Assembly (NCBI GenBank): GCA_024228555.1
Contig: JAAETI010000921.1
Coordinates: 1-59,886, forward strand
Reading direction: 5' to 3'
Length of the DNA stretch: 59,886 bases
DNA from: a bacterium
GTDB taxonomy: Bacteria; Actinomycetota; Acidimicrobiia; Spongiisociales; UBA5794
Shown: positions 1 through 9,943 of the stretch, in pieces
How positions within the stretch are numbered: position 1 is the stretch's first letter
How the letters are laid out: every line of letters starts with the position of its first letter
The notes under the pieces: model-generated
Seen by the model: the letters and a program-made list of their open reading frames with translations, nothing else
Databases searched by the model: none
What the model was told of the DNA's origin: nothing
Translations under genes and position numbers: made by a program

Positions 1-870
1 ACTGTGCTCGGCTCGGCCTTTGTCACGGCATATCCCGAGTTGGTGAGGGCAGCCGTATTCGACGGTGCCTATTTGGCCTACCAAGAGCCGTTCGAAGCGA
101 TCGTCGACAGCTCAGAGGCGATGGAAGCGTTGCTGGTTCGAGTGTTTGACGAATGTGACGCCGATGCGGACTGCCCGATCACCGACGGCGCCCAGGCTGC
201 GTTCACGAGGGTCGCGGCGCAAGCTGACGCCGAGCCGATGGAGAGCAACAACCAGCTTCCTGCGGTCAACGAGCAAGGCTTTGCAATGGTGATCCGCTTC
301 AGCGAAGTTGCGTATGGCGGATCTGCGAAGAGGCTTCTCGAGGCCGTCTCTGCCGCCGATGCCGGCGACTATCTCGAGCTGCAGTTCTTGCTTTCCGATG
401 CAGCAGGATTGTTGGAGGCAGGGGGGTCGGCGATGGCTATCTCCTGTATGGATTACCCGTATCGGGAGGCGGTCCCGATGCCCGATGACGCCGTGGAGCG
501 GCTGGAGGCGCTCACGCCAACCATGTCTGCCGTATTCCCGACTCCCGAAGGTTTCGATCCGTTTTCCCTGCCCAATGAGTGCATGCGGTGGTCGGCAGGG
601 CCGGACTTGCTGCCCCAACCGCTATCGGGTGCGGGGGCCGGGCCGGTGCTGGTTGTTACCGCTACCGAGGACCCAGTGACACCGATGGCGAGCGCCGAGA
701 AGCTTGCGGCGGAACTCGTCAACGGAACCCTGCTTGTTGTCGACAGTCCTGTCCACGGCAGCTATCAGGTGAGCGGTCCAAGTGCAGCACGGACTTGCGC
801 CACTGAATACATGGACCGCTTCCTCATCGACCTCGAGGTCCCGGAGGACGGAACCGAGTGCATGGAGTAG
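1..870 (+). CDS. Alpha/beta hydrolase, TAP-like C-terminal part (5' truncated)
   Basis: The frame is open from the first base, so the gene starts upstream of the window. The visible part begins at the residues that normally follow the nucleophile elbow (LGSAFVTAYPELV), so the catalytic Ser itself is probably just outside. The C-terminal third carries the TAP-like signature: LVVTATEDPVTP (catalytic Asp loop) followed by a HGSY motif supplying the catalytic His, near residue 250. Proteins of this family are usually exported peptidases or esterases. Cys residues in the lid region fit an extracytoplasmic location. The substrate cannot be inferred. Confidence 0.8.
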   Translation, partial: TVLGSAFVTAYPELVRAAVFDGAYLAYQEPFEAIVDSSEAMEALLVRVFDECDADADCPITDGAQAAFTRVAAQADAEPMESNNQLPAVNEQGFAMVIRFSEVAYGGSAKRLLEAVSAADAGDYLELQFLLSDAAGLLEAGGSAMAISCMDYPYREAVPMPDDAVERLEALTPTMSAVFPTPEGFDPFSLPNECMRWSAGPDLLPQPLSGAGAGPVLVVTATEDPVTPMASAEKLAAELVNGTLLVVDSPVHGSYQVSGPSAARTCATEYMDRFLIDLEVPEDGTECME

Positions 871-905
871 GAACGCCGTTGGCGTGCAGCAGTCGATAGT
901 CCTCG

Positions 906-1934
906 TCACTCTTTTTGGGTTACGCCTGCACGACGATCGAGTTCCCGAATGACCGGCCAGGCGCCGGCCTCGGTGTTTGATAGCACCACGCCGTCGACGC
1001 CCGGGCCGCTCTTCTCACCCCAATGCCTCAGAATCCCGCTGACGCCGGCGTTGATGCCCTCTTTCCACCACATGTTGTCCTTGAACTCGAGCCCGAAACC
1101 CTGCCCGGTGCCGTCATCAAAGGACAACTGCGGGGTGAAGAACTCCTTGGTGAACTCTGAGGTCAACAACACACCGTTGCGGAGTGCATCGACGAACCGG
1201 ATCAGGTCGGCGGCCGTCACGTGGGCACCCCCGTCGGGCGAACCGATGGGTGGATACTTGAATATGTTCGACTCGAGTCGGCCATCTGGCAGTGGGTCAA
1301 ATCCCTCAGCCACGTCCGGCTCGGCATCCCGTTTATCGAAGAAACCCGATCGGGTCATCCCGGCGGGGCCGAACACATGCTCGATTACGTACTCGCGGAA
1401 TGATGTCCCTGCCGCATGTTCGATCGCCAGACCGGCGAGCACATAGCCACAGTTGCAGTAGCGATGTCCCTCTTCCGGTGCGAAGTTCGGCTGATCCGAT
1501 GTGCACTGCGGCAGGAAGTCGCGGGTTTGGGTGACTGAGTATGTGGGCTTGTCGATCCACAGTTCGGCGTAGTCCTCCCCGGCCTCCTCATCGGCATCAT
1601 CGGCGATACCGCTGCTGTGAGTGAGCAGGTGCCGCAGCGTCACCGTCGGCGGAATCATGGTGGCAGCCAGATCGACGTAGGTGTGGATCGATGCGTCTAG
1701 GTCAAGCCGCTGCTGCCCGACGAGCTGCAGCACCGCGACGGCAGTGAAGAGCTTGGTAATCGAGGCCGTGTCGAAGCGCATGTCCATCGTGTTGGGGATT
1801 CCCCAGCGGGGCGAGGCCATTCCATACGCCCCCGCAAAGATTTCGTCGCCTCCGCGCTTCAGCAACACGACGCCGGTGTAGCCACCCTTGCGGAGGAACT
1901 CGTCCAATCCGTCGGTCTGGATAGGTCCAGCCAT
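906..1934 (-). CDS. Serine hydrolase, beta-lactamase/class C-like family
   Basis: The 342-residue protein has the three landmarks of the serine beta-lactamase / D-alanyl carboxypeptidase fold: S58-I-T-K (SxxK nucleophile), Y-C-N (YxN) near residue 170, and a late H-W-G in place of KTG. I start it at ATG 1934 because GGAGGTGAG lies 3-4 nt upstream. A longer frame to 2051 has a low-complexity Arg-rich N-terminus and no ribosome binding site. No signal peptide is visible, so a cytoplasmic esterase or peptidase role is more likely than antibiotic resistance. It ends close to the end of the preceding plus-strand gene (convergent). Confidence 0.85.
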   Translation of the reverse strand: MAGPIQTDGLDEFLRKGGYTGVVLLKRGGDEIFAGAYGMASPRWGIPNTMDMRFDTASITKLFTAVAVLQLVGQQRLDLDASIHTYVDLAATMIPPTVTLRHLLTHSSGIADDADEEAGEDYAELWIDKPTYSVTQTRDFLPQCTSDQPNFAPEEGHRYCNCGYVLAGLAIEHAAGTSFREYVIEHVFGPAGMTRSGFFDKRDAEPDVAEGFDPLPDGRLESNIFKYPPIGSPDGGAHVTAADLIRFVDALRNGVLLTSEFTKEFFTPQLSFDDGTGQGFGLEFKDNMWWKEGINAGVSGILRHWGEKSGPGVDGVVLSNTEAGAWPVIRELDRRAGVTQKE

Positions 1935-2132
1935 CGCCTCACCTCCAGTAGCGTTGCCACGGAGGCTAGCGACACCACTCCGTGGTGGACCTCGGCGCAT
2001 CGGGGCATCACGCTGGCAACGAATCGGAGTTGCCTGACCGGCTTGCGTCACATTGGTTCACCGGCACCGGGAACCTGCCGATAGCTAGCGAACGTCAACT
2101 ACCCATAGCGCCAACGTTGGAAAGGGTGGACA

Positions 2133-5100
2133 ATGTCGACAGCTAGTGGGCGCCGCAACGCGACACTCGTCGGTAGCGGCCTGGTGATCGTTCTCGTCTT
2201 GGCCCTTTTCGCCTCTATGTGCAGCGGGCAGGATGACACCGCACAGCCGCTCACCACGACCCACCCCACGGGCACTTCGCTGCCAACTGCCGCTCTTGCG
2301 TTCGTCCAGACCGGTGAGCCTGTATCTGTCCGCTTGAGCGCCGGTACGGCACAGAACCAGGCGGCACCCGCCCCAGTTCAAGTAGTCACAGGCGAGTTGC
2401 TGGACGATGCCACCGTCGACGCGATCTTCGAGCGGCTTCCGGAATGGGTCGTACCCGACGGCGACCGACTGGACTTCAACCGTCCTGCAGCAACACTGAC
2501 CCCGCCCTTGGTGGGCGAGACGATCGACGTTCCTTTCCCTGCCGGAACCGACGCCGCTGTTCCGGAGGTACCGAGTGGACCGCTGGAAGTGTTGCGTTTC
2601 CAGCCTGAAGGACCCGTCGATATCGCACCGTTCATCAGCATCACGTTCAACCAGCCGATGGTGCCGCTGGCCACTCTCAGCCAGCTCAATACCCTCGATA
2701 TCCCTGCAACCATCACGCCGGAGTTGCCGGGGCGCTGGCAGTGGATCGGTACTCGGACTCTGCGATTTGAGCATGATCCCACTCTTTTCGATCGTCTGCC
2801 GATGGCCACCGAATACCGGGTCGAGATCCCGGCCGGTACCCAATCACAGACCGGCGGTGAGTTGGCGGAAACCGTGTCGTGGGAGTTCAGCACTCCACCG
2901 GTTCAGGTGCAGTCCTTTGAGCCGCAGCGCGACTCCTTGCCCCTCGACCCCATCTTCCTCGTGGTTCTTGACCAGCGTATTGACCCAGCCGCGGTGCTGG
3001 ACAAGATCCACCTCACTGCAAACGGCGACACCCGCTCAGTCCGTCTCGCCACCGATGCCGAGATCGCTGCTGATGAACAGATCGCAGCAAGAGTCGAGAA
3101 CCTTCTAGAGGACCGTTGGCTGGCGTTCCGTCACAGTGAGATGTTTGAGCCCGATACAAGCATCGAGATCCGGATTGGGCCCGATACGCCATCAGCCGAG
3201 GGACCGCGCCTAACTACGAATGCCCAGACCTTCAGCGCCCGCACCTATGCGCCGCTTCGTATCAACGACTCATCGTGTCGCTCAGGTGATCGGTGCTGGC
3301 CGGGGCAGAGTCTGTCTATCAGTTTCAACAATCCTCTCGACACCGAGGTCTTTGATCCTTCGATGATCACCATTGAGCCGGAGCTGGCCGGGATGACGGT
3401 TTTTGCCCAGTTCAACTCGATCTCGATTCGGGGTGCGACGGTTGGTGGCACCCGATACACAGCAACAGTGTCGGCGGACATTGCCGACGTATTTGGGCAG
3501 ACACTGGGCAACGACAGGACAGTTGACTTTCACATCGATGACGTTCCCCCTGCGTTGGATCAGTTCCACAACCGTCTCATCACCGTAGATCCTTTGGCGG
3601 AGGACCCGTCGATCGCGGTGACCAGCGTCAACCAAGACGAACTCCGAGTCAGGCTGTTCGAGGTCGACGTCGATGACTGGGCTTCCTATCTGACCTACTG
3701 GGAGCGGCGCTGGGATGATCAGAACCCGCCACCGTTGCCGGACTGGACGCTCGCAAGCGATACCACGGTCGACATCAAGTCCGAACCCAACGCCATTGCC
3801 GAGACCACCGTCAGCCTGAAGGCGGCCCTTGGCGGAGAGCCTGGTCACGTCGTTGTGTTGGTCGAGCCGAGCGGCCGATTGGCCGACCTGAGTTCCAATG
3901 ACGACAACTACTGGGCCAATCGCCCAACTGTCGTCTGGGCGCAGTCGACCAACATCGGTGTCGACATCCTCGAGGACAGCAGCGAGATGGTTGTGTGGGC
4001 CACCGACCTCCGCAACGGTGAGCCAATGGCCGACGTTTCCGTGAGCGTTGACGGTTCCAGTGGGGGCACGACAAACGACGACGGATTGCTACAGACGGAC
4101 AAGCCGTCTGGGTCATCGAGCAATGGCCATCACCTTGAGGCCCGCATCGGTGACGACAGCGCCCTGGTCGACTTCATCAGTGAGCATTACACACAAAGCG
4201 ACGAGTCGCTTTGGTACGTGTTCGATGACCGCCAGATGTACCGACCGAGCGAAACCGCCCATATCAAGGGTTGGGTGCGTCGACTCACCCTGAGCGACGA
4301 TGCGCAGTTGGCTCCCGTCGATTCAACGGCCAGCGTCACCTATCAGGCGACAGACTGGTACGGCAACGAGATTGGATCGGGCGAGGCCGACCTCAACGCA
4401 CTCGGCGGTTTCGACTTCGAATTCGAGATTCCCGCTGGTGCGAATCTTGGTCAGGCCTGGGTATCGATTGGCGTTGGGGGAGGGAGCAGTCACTCGCACA
4501 GCATCCAGATCCAGGAGTTCCGCCGACCCGAATTCGAGGTCACCACCCGTCCCGAATCCGTCGGACCGTATGTGGTGGGTAGCCCGGCGACTGTTGCCGT
4601 CCAAGCGAGCTACTTCTCCGGGGGTCCGCTTCCGGACGCGGATGTCGAGTGGACGGTCACGACCAGCCAGGCAACCTATTCGCCACCCAACTGGGATGAT
4701 TTCTCGTTCGGGGTGTGGATCCCTTGGTGGTACCACGATGACTACTACGGCGGGCCTAGGGGTAACTACGAGAGTGATGTGTTCTACAACGACTTCTGGC
4801 CCGAGTTCGAAGAGGCCATGGTCGAGACATTCAGCGGTAGGACCGACCGCAGCGGCACTCACTATCTCCAGATGGACTTCGACGGCGATGGCGAAGGTCT
4901 GCCCACTACCGTCGCTTCACAGGCAACCGTGTTCGATGTGAACCGGCAGGCATGGTCCGACGGTACGGATCTGTTGGTCCATCCCGGCGAGCTCTACGTG
5001 GGCTTGCGTGGCCAGCGCACTTTCGTGAAGAAGGGCGAGCCATTGGTGATCGAGGCCATTGTCACCGACATCGACGGGGAGGCCGTTGGCTCGCGGGCTG

Positions 5101-8100
5101 TCAGTGTCGAGGCCGGGCGGCTGGAGTGGCAGATCATCGATGGAAGCTGGGAGGAGGTGCCGGTAGAGATCGAGACCTGTGACATCACTTCTGCTGCGAC
5201 GCCGGTCGAGTGCACATTCACGACCGACATCGGCGGCACCTATCAGGTCAAGGCGACTGTCGCTGACGATGCGGGTCGTTCCAGCAGGACAGAGCTGACC
5301 CGTTGGGTGAGTGGTGGCGACCGTCGGCCCGAGCGCAACGTTGTCCAGGAGGAAGTCACTCTCATCCCCGATCAACAGGAGTACGCCCCCGGCGACCAAG
5401 CGGAGGTTCTGATTGAGGCACCGTTCACCCCGGCGCAGGGTTTGCTGACGATCAGCCGCAACGGTGTTGTCTCGACTGAGACTTTCGTCGTTGACGATGG
5501 CGGCACCGTCCTCACCATCCCGATTGCGGACGAGTACATCCCCAACATTCATATCCAGGTCGATCTCGTCGGGGCCGTCGCGCGCACTTCTGATAGCGGC
5601 GATCCCCTGCCGGATGCCCCGGACCGCCCTGCCTTCGCCGTCGGGCGATTGAACCTGCAGGTACCTCCGCACAGTCGCACCCTTGCGGTGACGGCAGAGC
5701 CGGCCGCGGCGACTCTCGAGCCGGGCCAGGACACACAGGTTGATGTGATCGTGACCGACAGCGACGGTGCCCCGGTGGCCGATGCCGAGCTGGCGGTCGT
5801 CGTGGTGGACGAGGCGGTTCTGGCCCTGAGCAGCTATGAGCTTCCCGACCCTCTTGATGTGTTCTATCGCCCGATCGCTTCGCAAGTGTGGAGTCGTTAT
5901 CTCCGCGAGACCATCGAGCTGACCAATCCTGAGCAGCTTGGTAACAAGACAACCGGCGCCCCCGAAACGACCGCCGCGGCGTCATTCGAGGAGGTCGCCG
6001 ACGACCTTGCGGCGGGCTCAGCTCGGGGCGAAGAAGCATCCGTTGGCCGATTCGCGGCTGGCGATGGAGAGGACTCCGCTGAGGGCCCGATCGAGGTACG
6101 GGCGAACTTCGATGCGCTTGCCGTATTCGAGCCGGAGGTGAAGACCGATGCCGAGGGGAAGGCCACCATCGACGTGCCCCTGCCCGACAGCTTGACCCGG
6201 TACAGGGTGATGGTTGTGGCCGTCGCCGGGATCAACCAGTTTGGGTCCACAGAGTCCAACATCACCGCACAACTGCCGCTGATGGCGCGGCCATCTGCAC
6301 CCCGCTTCCTCAACTTTGGTGACCAGTTTGAACTACCGGTCGTGATCCAGAACCTCACCGACGAGGCACTCGAGGTTGATGCCGTCATCCAGGCCGCCAA
6401 CCTCACCTTGACCGCAGGTGCCGGTCGTCGCGTGACGGTCCCTGCCAACGACCGTGTTGAGGTTCGTTTCCCGGCCGCCGCAGATGATGTTGGAACTGCA
6501 CGGTTCCGTGTTGCGGCGGTCAGTGACGAGTATGCCGACGCGGCCACGGTTTCCCTACCGGTCTATACGCCCGCAACGACCGAGGCATTTGCGACGTACG
6601 GGGTTGTTGACGACGGCGTCATCGGCCAGCCGATTCTGGCTCCCGATGGGGTCTTCCCCCAGTTCGGCGGGCTCGAAGTCAACACTTCGTCGACCGCATT
6701 GCAGGCGCTCACCGACGCTGTCATCTATCTCAACGACTATCGATATGAGAGCGCCGACGCACTGGCATCACGCATCTTGGCAATCGCCGCTTTGCGTGAC
6801 GTTCTAGAGGCGTTTGAGGCCGATGGCCTGCCGTCAGCAGCTGAGTTCGATGCGAGGGTCGCTGACGATATCGAAGCGCTCCTTCGACTCCAGACAGACA
6901 TGGGTGGCTTTGCGATCTGGCGTCGAACCAATGAGACGGTTCCCTATCACAGTATCCAGGCAACTCATGCTCTCGTTGAGGCCAAGGCCAACGGTTACGG
7001 AGTCCAGGCCGAAGCCCTGCAACAGGCTCTGTGGTACTTGGCCAACATTGAGGAGTTCTATCCGGTCGACTACGGCCAGCAGATCAAGGACACGTTGAGC
7101 GCCTACGCACTTCATGTGCGCAACGTGGCGGGCGAGCGTGACTCCGCCAAGGCCAACGAGCTTTATCGTCGGGCCGGTGACGATCTTGGACTCGATGCGG
7201 TTGCGTGGTTGTGGCCGGTGCTGGATGGTGCCGACGCTGAGATAGAGCGGTTGTTCAGCAACCGAGTCACAGAAACGGCTGGTGCTGCCACCTTTGCCAC
7301 GGACTACGGCGAGGATGCGTACTTGATCCTGCACTCGGATCGTCGCACCGACGGGATCATCCTCGATGCCCTGATTGCAGAAGTGCCTGACAGTGATCTG
7401 ATCCCGAAGGTCGTCACCGGGCTTCTCGGCAACCAGACCAGAGGGCGTTGGAGCAACGTGCAGGAGAACTCGTTCATCTTGCTGGCGTTGAACAACTACT
7501 TCGACACTTTCGAGGCGACGACACCGGACTTCGTGGCCCGGATTTGGCTCGGCGATCTGTATGCGGCTGAGCATGTGTTCGAGGGTTGGACCACCGATCG
7601 CGCCGAGACCCTGGTGCCGATGGTGGAGTTGCTGGAACAGTCGGCCGACGGTGAGACGAATCTCGTCGTGAGCAAGGAAGGCGACGGTCGCCTCTACTAC
7701 CGGATGGGTTTGCGGTACGCACCTGAGGATCTCGATCTGGATCCGCTGGACCGTGGTTTTGTCGTGCAACGCACTTATGAGGCTATTGACGATCCCGACG
7801 ATGTGACACGAGATGCCGATGGCACCTGGCACATCAAGCCGGGTGCCGAGGTGCGGGTCCGTTTGACGATGGTGGCCGACAGCCGCAGAACCCATGTGGC
7901 TCTGGTCGACCCGATGCCTGCCGGGTTCGAGGCACTCAACCCATCGTTGGCCGTGACCGGTCCGATTCCGCAAGATGAAGGGGAGTCCGTCTCATCTTCT
8001 TGGTGGTGGCAGTGGTACGAGCACCAGAACCTACGCGACGACCGGGCCGAGGCGTTTGCCTCGTTGCTGTGGGCGGGCACCTACGACTACACATACGTAG

Positions 8101-8216
8101 CCCGGGCCACCACCCCCGGCACGTTCATAGTTCCCCCAACCAAAGCCGAAGAAATCTACGCCCCCGAAACCTTCGGCCGCTCCAGCTCCGACGTAGTAAT
8201 CATCAAATCCAACTGA
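2133..8216 (+). CDS. Giant alpha-2-macroglobulin family protein lacking the thioester
   Basis: This is a 2027-residue exported protein. Residues 1-31 are a signal or lipoprotein-like segment (hydrophobic run ending ASMC-SG). Then come repeated MG-type beta domains, a bait-like W/Y-rich insert near residues 850-890, the A2M domain (EVRANF...EPEVKTDAEGKA...PDSLTRYRVMVVA) near 1310-1380, a helical thioester-domain region (about 1500-1800), and a C-terminal receptor-like domain ending in the bacterial signature EEIYAPETFGRS. Where family members carry CxEQ, this protein reads R1537-Y-E-S-A, so no internal thioester can form. Family members trap proteases in the periplasm or at the surface. No neighbouring PBP1C gene is present. 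A GGAAAGGGTGG ribosome binding site precedes ATG 2133. Confidence 0.93.
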   Translation: MSTASGRRNATLVGSGLVIVLVLALFASMCSGQDDTAQPLTTTHPTGTSLPTAALAFVQTGEPVSVRLSAGTAQNQAAPAPVQVVTGELLDDATVDAIFERLPEWVVPDGDRLDFNRPAATLTPPLVGETIDVPFPAGTDAAVPEVPSGPLEVLRFQPEGPVDIAPFISITFNQPMVPLATLSQLNTLDIPATITPELPGRWQWIGTRTLRFEHDPTLFDRLPMATEYRVEIPAGTQSQTGGELAETVSWEFSTPPVQVQSFEPQRDSLPLDPIFLVVLDQRIDPAAVLDKIHLTANGDTRSVRLATDAEIAADEQIAARVENLLEDRWLAFRHSEMFEPDTSIEIRIGPDTPSAEGPRLTTNAQTFSARTYAPLRINDSSCRSGDRCWPGQSLSISFNNPLDTEVFDPSMITIEPELAGMTVFAQFNSISIRGATVGGTRYTATVSADIADVFGQTLGNDRTVDFHIDDVPPALDQFHNRLITVDPLAEDPSIAVTSVNQDELRVRLFEVDVDDWASYLTYWERRWDDQNPPPLPDWTLASDTTVDIKSEPNAIAETTVSLKAALGGEPGHVVVLVEPSGRLADLSSNDDNYWANRPTVVWAQSTNIGVDILEDSSEMVVWATDLRNGEPMADVSVSVDGSSGGTTNDDGLLQTDKPSGSSSNGHHLEARIGDDSALVDFISEHYTQSDESLWYVFDDRQMYRPSETAHIKGWVRRLTLSDDAQLAPVDSTASVTYQATDWYGNEIGSGEADLNALGGFDFEFEIPAGANLGQAWVSIGVGGGSSHSHSIQIQEFRRPEFEVTTRPESVGPYVVGSPATVAVQASYFSGGPLPDADVEWTVTTSQATYSPPNWDDFSFGVWIPWWYHDDYYGGPRGNYESDVFYNDFWPEFEEAMVETFSGRTDRSGTHYLQMDFDGDGEGLPTTVASQATVFDVNRQAWSDGTDLLVHPGELYVGLRGQRTFVKKGEPLVIEAIVTDIDGEAVGSRAVSVEAGRLEWQIIDGSWEEVPVEIETCDITSAATPVECTFTTDIGGTYQVKATVADDAGRSSRTELTRWVSGGDRRPERNVVQEEVTLIPDQQEYAPGDQAEVLIEAPFTPAQGLLTISRNGVVSTETFVVDDGGTVLTIPIADEYIPNIHIQVDLVGAVARTSDSGDPLPDAPDRPAFAVGRLNLQVPPHSRTLAVTAEPAAATLEPGQDTQVDVIVTDSDGAPVADAELAVVVVDEAVLALSSYELPDPLDVFYRPIASQVWSRYLRETIELTNPEQLGNKTTGAPETTAAASFEEVADDLAAGSARGEEASVGRFAAGDGEDSAEGPIEVRANFDALAVFEPEVKTDAEGKATIDVPLPDSLTRYRVMVVAVAGINQFGSTESNITAQLPLMARPSAPRFLNFGDQFELPVVIQNLTDEALEVDAVIQAANLTLTAGAGRRVTVPANDRVEVRFPAAADDVGTARFRVAAVSDEYADAATVSLPVYTPATTEAFATYGVVDDGVIGQPILAPDGVFPQFGGLEVNTSSTALQALTDAVIYLNDYRYESADALASRILAIAALRDVLEAFEADGLPSAAEFDARVADDIEALLRLQTDMGGFAIWRRTNETVPYHSIQATHALVEAKANGYGVQAEALQQALWYLANIEEFYPVDYGQQIKDTLSAYALHVRNVAGERDSAKANELYRRAGDDLGLDAVAWLWPVLDGADAEIERLFSNRVTETAGAATFATDYGEDAYLILHSDRRTDGIILDALIAEVPDSDLIPKVVTGLLGNQTRGRWSNVQENSFILLALNNYFDTFEATTPDFVARIWLGDLYAAEHVFEGWTTDRAETLVPMVELLEQSADGETNLVVSKEGDGRLYYRMGLRYAPEDLDLDPLDRGFVVQRTYEAIDDPDDVTRDADGTWHIKPGAEVRVRLTMVADSRRTHVALVDPMPAGFEALNPSLAVTGPIPQDEGESVSSSWWWQWYEHQNLRDDRAEAFASLLWAGTYDYTYVARATTPGTFIVPPTKAEEIYAPETFGRSSSDVVIIKSN

Positions 8217-8221
8217 CCCAA

Positions 8222-8242
8222 GGAACTGCCCATGGCAGTTCC
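8222..8242 (+). terminator. Hairpin after the macroglobulin gene
   Basis: A 9-bp perfect stem (GGAACTGCC/GGCAGTTCC, loop CAT) begins 6 nt after the stop codon. No T-run follows, so termination is plausible but not certain. Confidence 0.5.
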
Positions 8243-8467
8243 CGTAGTCCCCCCTTGATGGGGGGATCGGGCGGGCGTAGCCCGTACGAGGGGGGTGAGG
8301 AGGTGAGGTTGTCTGGACGGGTGCGGTTCTTCCCCCTCCCGGTCCAGTCTCTAGCTGCGGTCGGTCCCAGCCCCGCCCTCCCAAACCAGGGGCTGCCGTG
8401 CCGGCAGCTTGCGAGTTCGGCTTCGCCGACCTCGGGGAGGGCTGCAAGAAGCGTTCTCCGTCCTTCG
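8243..8467 (+). repeat. Structured intergenic repeat, copy A
   Basis: This non-coding stretch lies between two convergent genes. It contains CGAGGGGGGT, then 39 nt, then CTCCCGGTCCAGTC, then a GC-rich block ending CCCCGCC. The same elements recur in the same order and almost the same spacing (41 nt) on the opposite strand at about 25100-25250. Further small hairpins are visible (GCTGCCG/CGGCAGC). This looks like a dispersed, non-coding, palindrome-rich repeat of roughly 110-150 bp. Confidence 0.55.
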
Positions 8468-9880
8468 CTAGCCGGCGCCTGGGTAGGGCTCGTCGCCGAG
8501 GTCGGCTTGGAGTCCTGCCAACTCTGCTTCCAACTCAGCGCGCACTCCTGCGTGTGTAGGGTCATCGATGACGTTGCGTAGCTCCAGCGGGTCGTTGACG
8601 AGGTCGAACATCTCCCACTCGATCGGATCGTTTGGACCGTTGGCGCCGAGTTGGCCGAGCGGGTCGTTGTAGTAGCAGATGAGCTTGTGGGTGCGGGTGC
8701 GCACGCCGTAGTGAGCGGGTGTGTTGTGGGCACCGTCGCGATGCATCCAGTACCGGTAGTACATCGACTGCGGCCAATCGTCGGGTGTCTCGCCGTCGAG
8801 GATCGGGGCGAAGGAACGGCCCTGGACGTGTTCGGGCACGTCGACCCCCATAAGGTCCAGCAAAGTTGGCCCGAAGTCGACGTTGACGACGATGTCGTCA
8901 GACGTCGTACCCGCCTCAATCCGCTCGGGATACTGGATCAGCAACGGCATCCCCAACGACTCCTCATACATGAGCCGCTTGTCGAACCAGCCGTGGTCGC
9001 CGAGGAAGAACCCCTGGTCCGAGGTGTAGACGACGATGGTGTTGTCGGCCAGGCCTTCCGCTTCGAGCTTGTCGAGCAAGCGTCCGATGCCCTCATCCAT
9101 CGCCGTGACCACCCGCAGATAGTCCTTGATGTAGCGCTGGTAGCGCCATTCGATCTCCTCTTCCCTGCTCAAACCCTCGGGCACCAGCGCCTTTAGGTCG
9201 GTGATGGGGTCGAGGTCCATCATGTGCATCTTGACCGACTTGATGACCTCGGCGCGTCCTTCGAGATCGTCGTGGAATGTCGCCGGTTCCGGGATATCGA
9301 CATCGTCGTAGAGGGTGAAGTGGCGGGGTGCCGGATTCCAGGTGCGGTGCGATGCCTTGTGATGACAGAACAGCGCAAAGGGTTCGTCCTTGTGCTCATC
9401 GATGAAGTCGATGCAGTCATCGGTGATCAGATCGGTGACGTAGCCGCCGCGCTCAACGATCTTGCCGCCGGGTTCGAGCATGACGGGGTTGTCGTAGTGG
9501 CCTTGACCGGGAAGAACCCGCCAGAAGTCGAATCCGGCCGGATCAGCATCGGGTCCATGGCCGAGATGCCACTTGCCGATGATCCCTGTGTAGTAGCCGG
9601 CCTCCCGCAGTGACTGGGGAAATGTCCACTGGCTGTTGTCGAGTGGCGTTTCAAGAGTGGTCGCACCATTCACATGGTTGTACGTTCCGGTGAGGATGGC
9701 CGCCCGGCTCGGCGTACAGATCGAGTTGGTGCAGAACGCCGCATCGAACCGCATGCCGTTGTCGGCGATTCTGTCGAGATTCGGCGTCTCGTTGATCCGG
9801 CTGCCATACGCCGAGATGGCATGGGCCGCGTGGTCGTCGCTCATGATAAAGAGCAGATTGGGCTGTTTTGCGTTGGTCAC
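8468..9880 (-). CDS. Sulfatase (arylsulfatase family)
   Basis: The 470-residue protein hydrolyses a sulfate ester, substrate unknown. The N-terminal metal-binding pair N-L-L-F-I-M-S-D-D is followed by C55-T-P-S-R, the formylglycine signature of type I sulfatases. Further down are HLGHG and a DHG motif (FLGDHGWFDKR) typical of the family. The start is GTG 9880, preceded by AGGAGG at 6 nt spacing. No signal peptide is visible, so the enzyme probably acts in the cytoplasm. Its activity needs a formylglycine-generating enzyme, which is not encoded in this window. Confidence 0.92.
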   Translation of the reverse strand: MTNAKQPNLLFIMSDDHAAHAISAYGSRINETPNLDRIADNGMRFDAAFCTNSICTPSRAAILTGTYNHVNGATTLETPLDNSQWTFPQSLREAGYYTGIIGKWHLGHGPDADPAGFDFWRVLPGQGHYDNPVMLEPGGKIVERGGYVTDLITDDCIDFIDEHKDEPFALFCHHKASHRTWNPAPRHFTLYDDVDIPEPATFHDDLEGRAEVIKSVKMHMMDLDPITDLKALVPEGLSREEEIEWRYQRYIKDYLRVVTAMDEGIGRLLDKLEAEGLADNTIVVYTSDQGFFLGDHGWFDKRLMYEESLGMPLLIQYPERIEAGTTSDDIVVNVDFGPTLLDLMGVDVPEHVQGRSFAPILDGETPDDWPQSMYYRYWMHRDGAHNTPAHYGVRTRTHKLICYYNDPLGQLGANGPNDPIEWEMFDLVNDPLELRNVIDDPTHAGVRAELEAELAGLQADLGDEPYPGAG

Positions 9881-9943
9881 TCAATGCCTCCTGTGGCAAC
9901 ACGTTTGCAGGAGGCTCTGTTGTGTCCAACTCCGCCGCAGGCT

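Noticed and set aside
6834-7973. A 379-codon minus-strand open frame inside the macroglobulin gene
   Set aside because: Antisense to conserved macroglobulin sequence, with no motif or start context.
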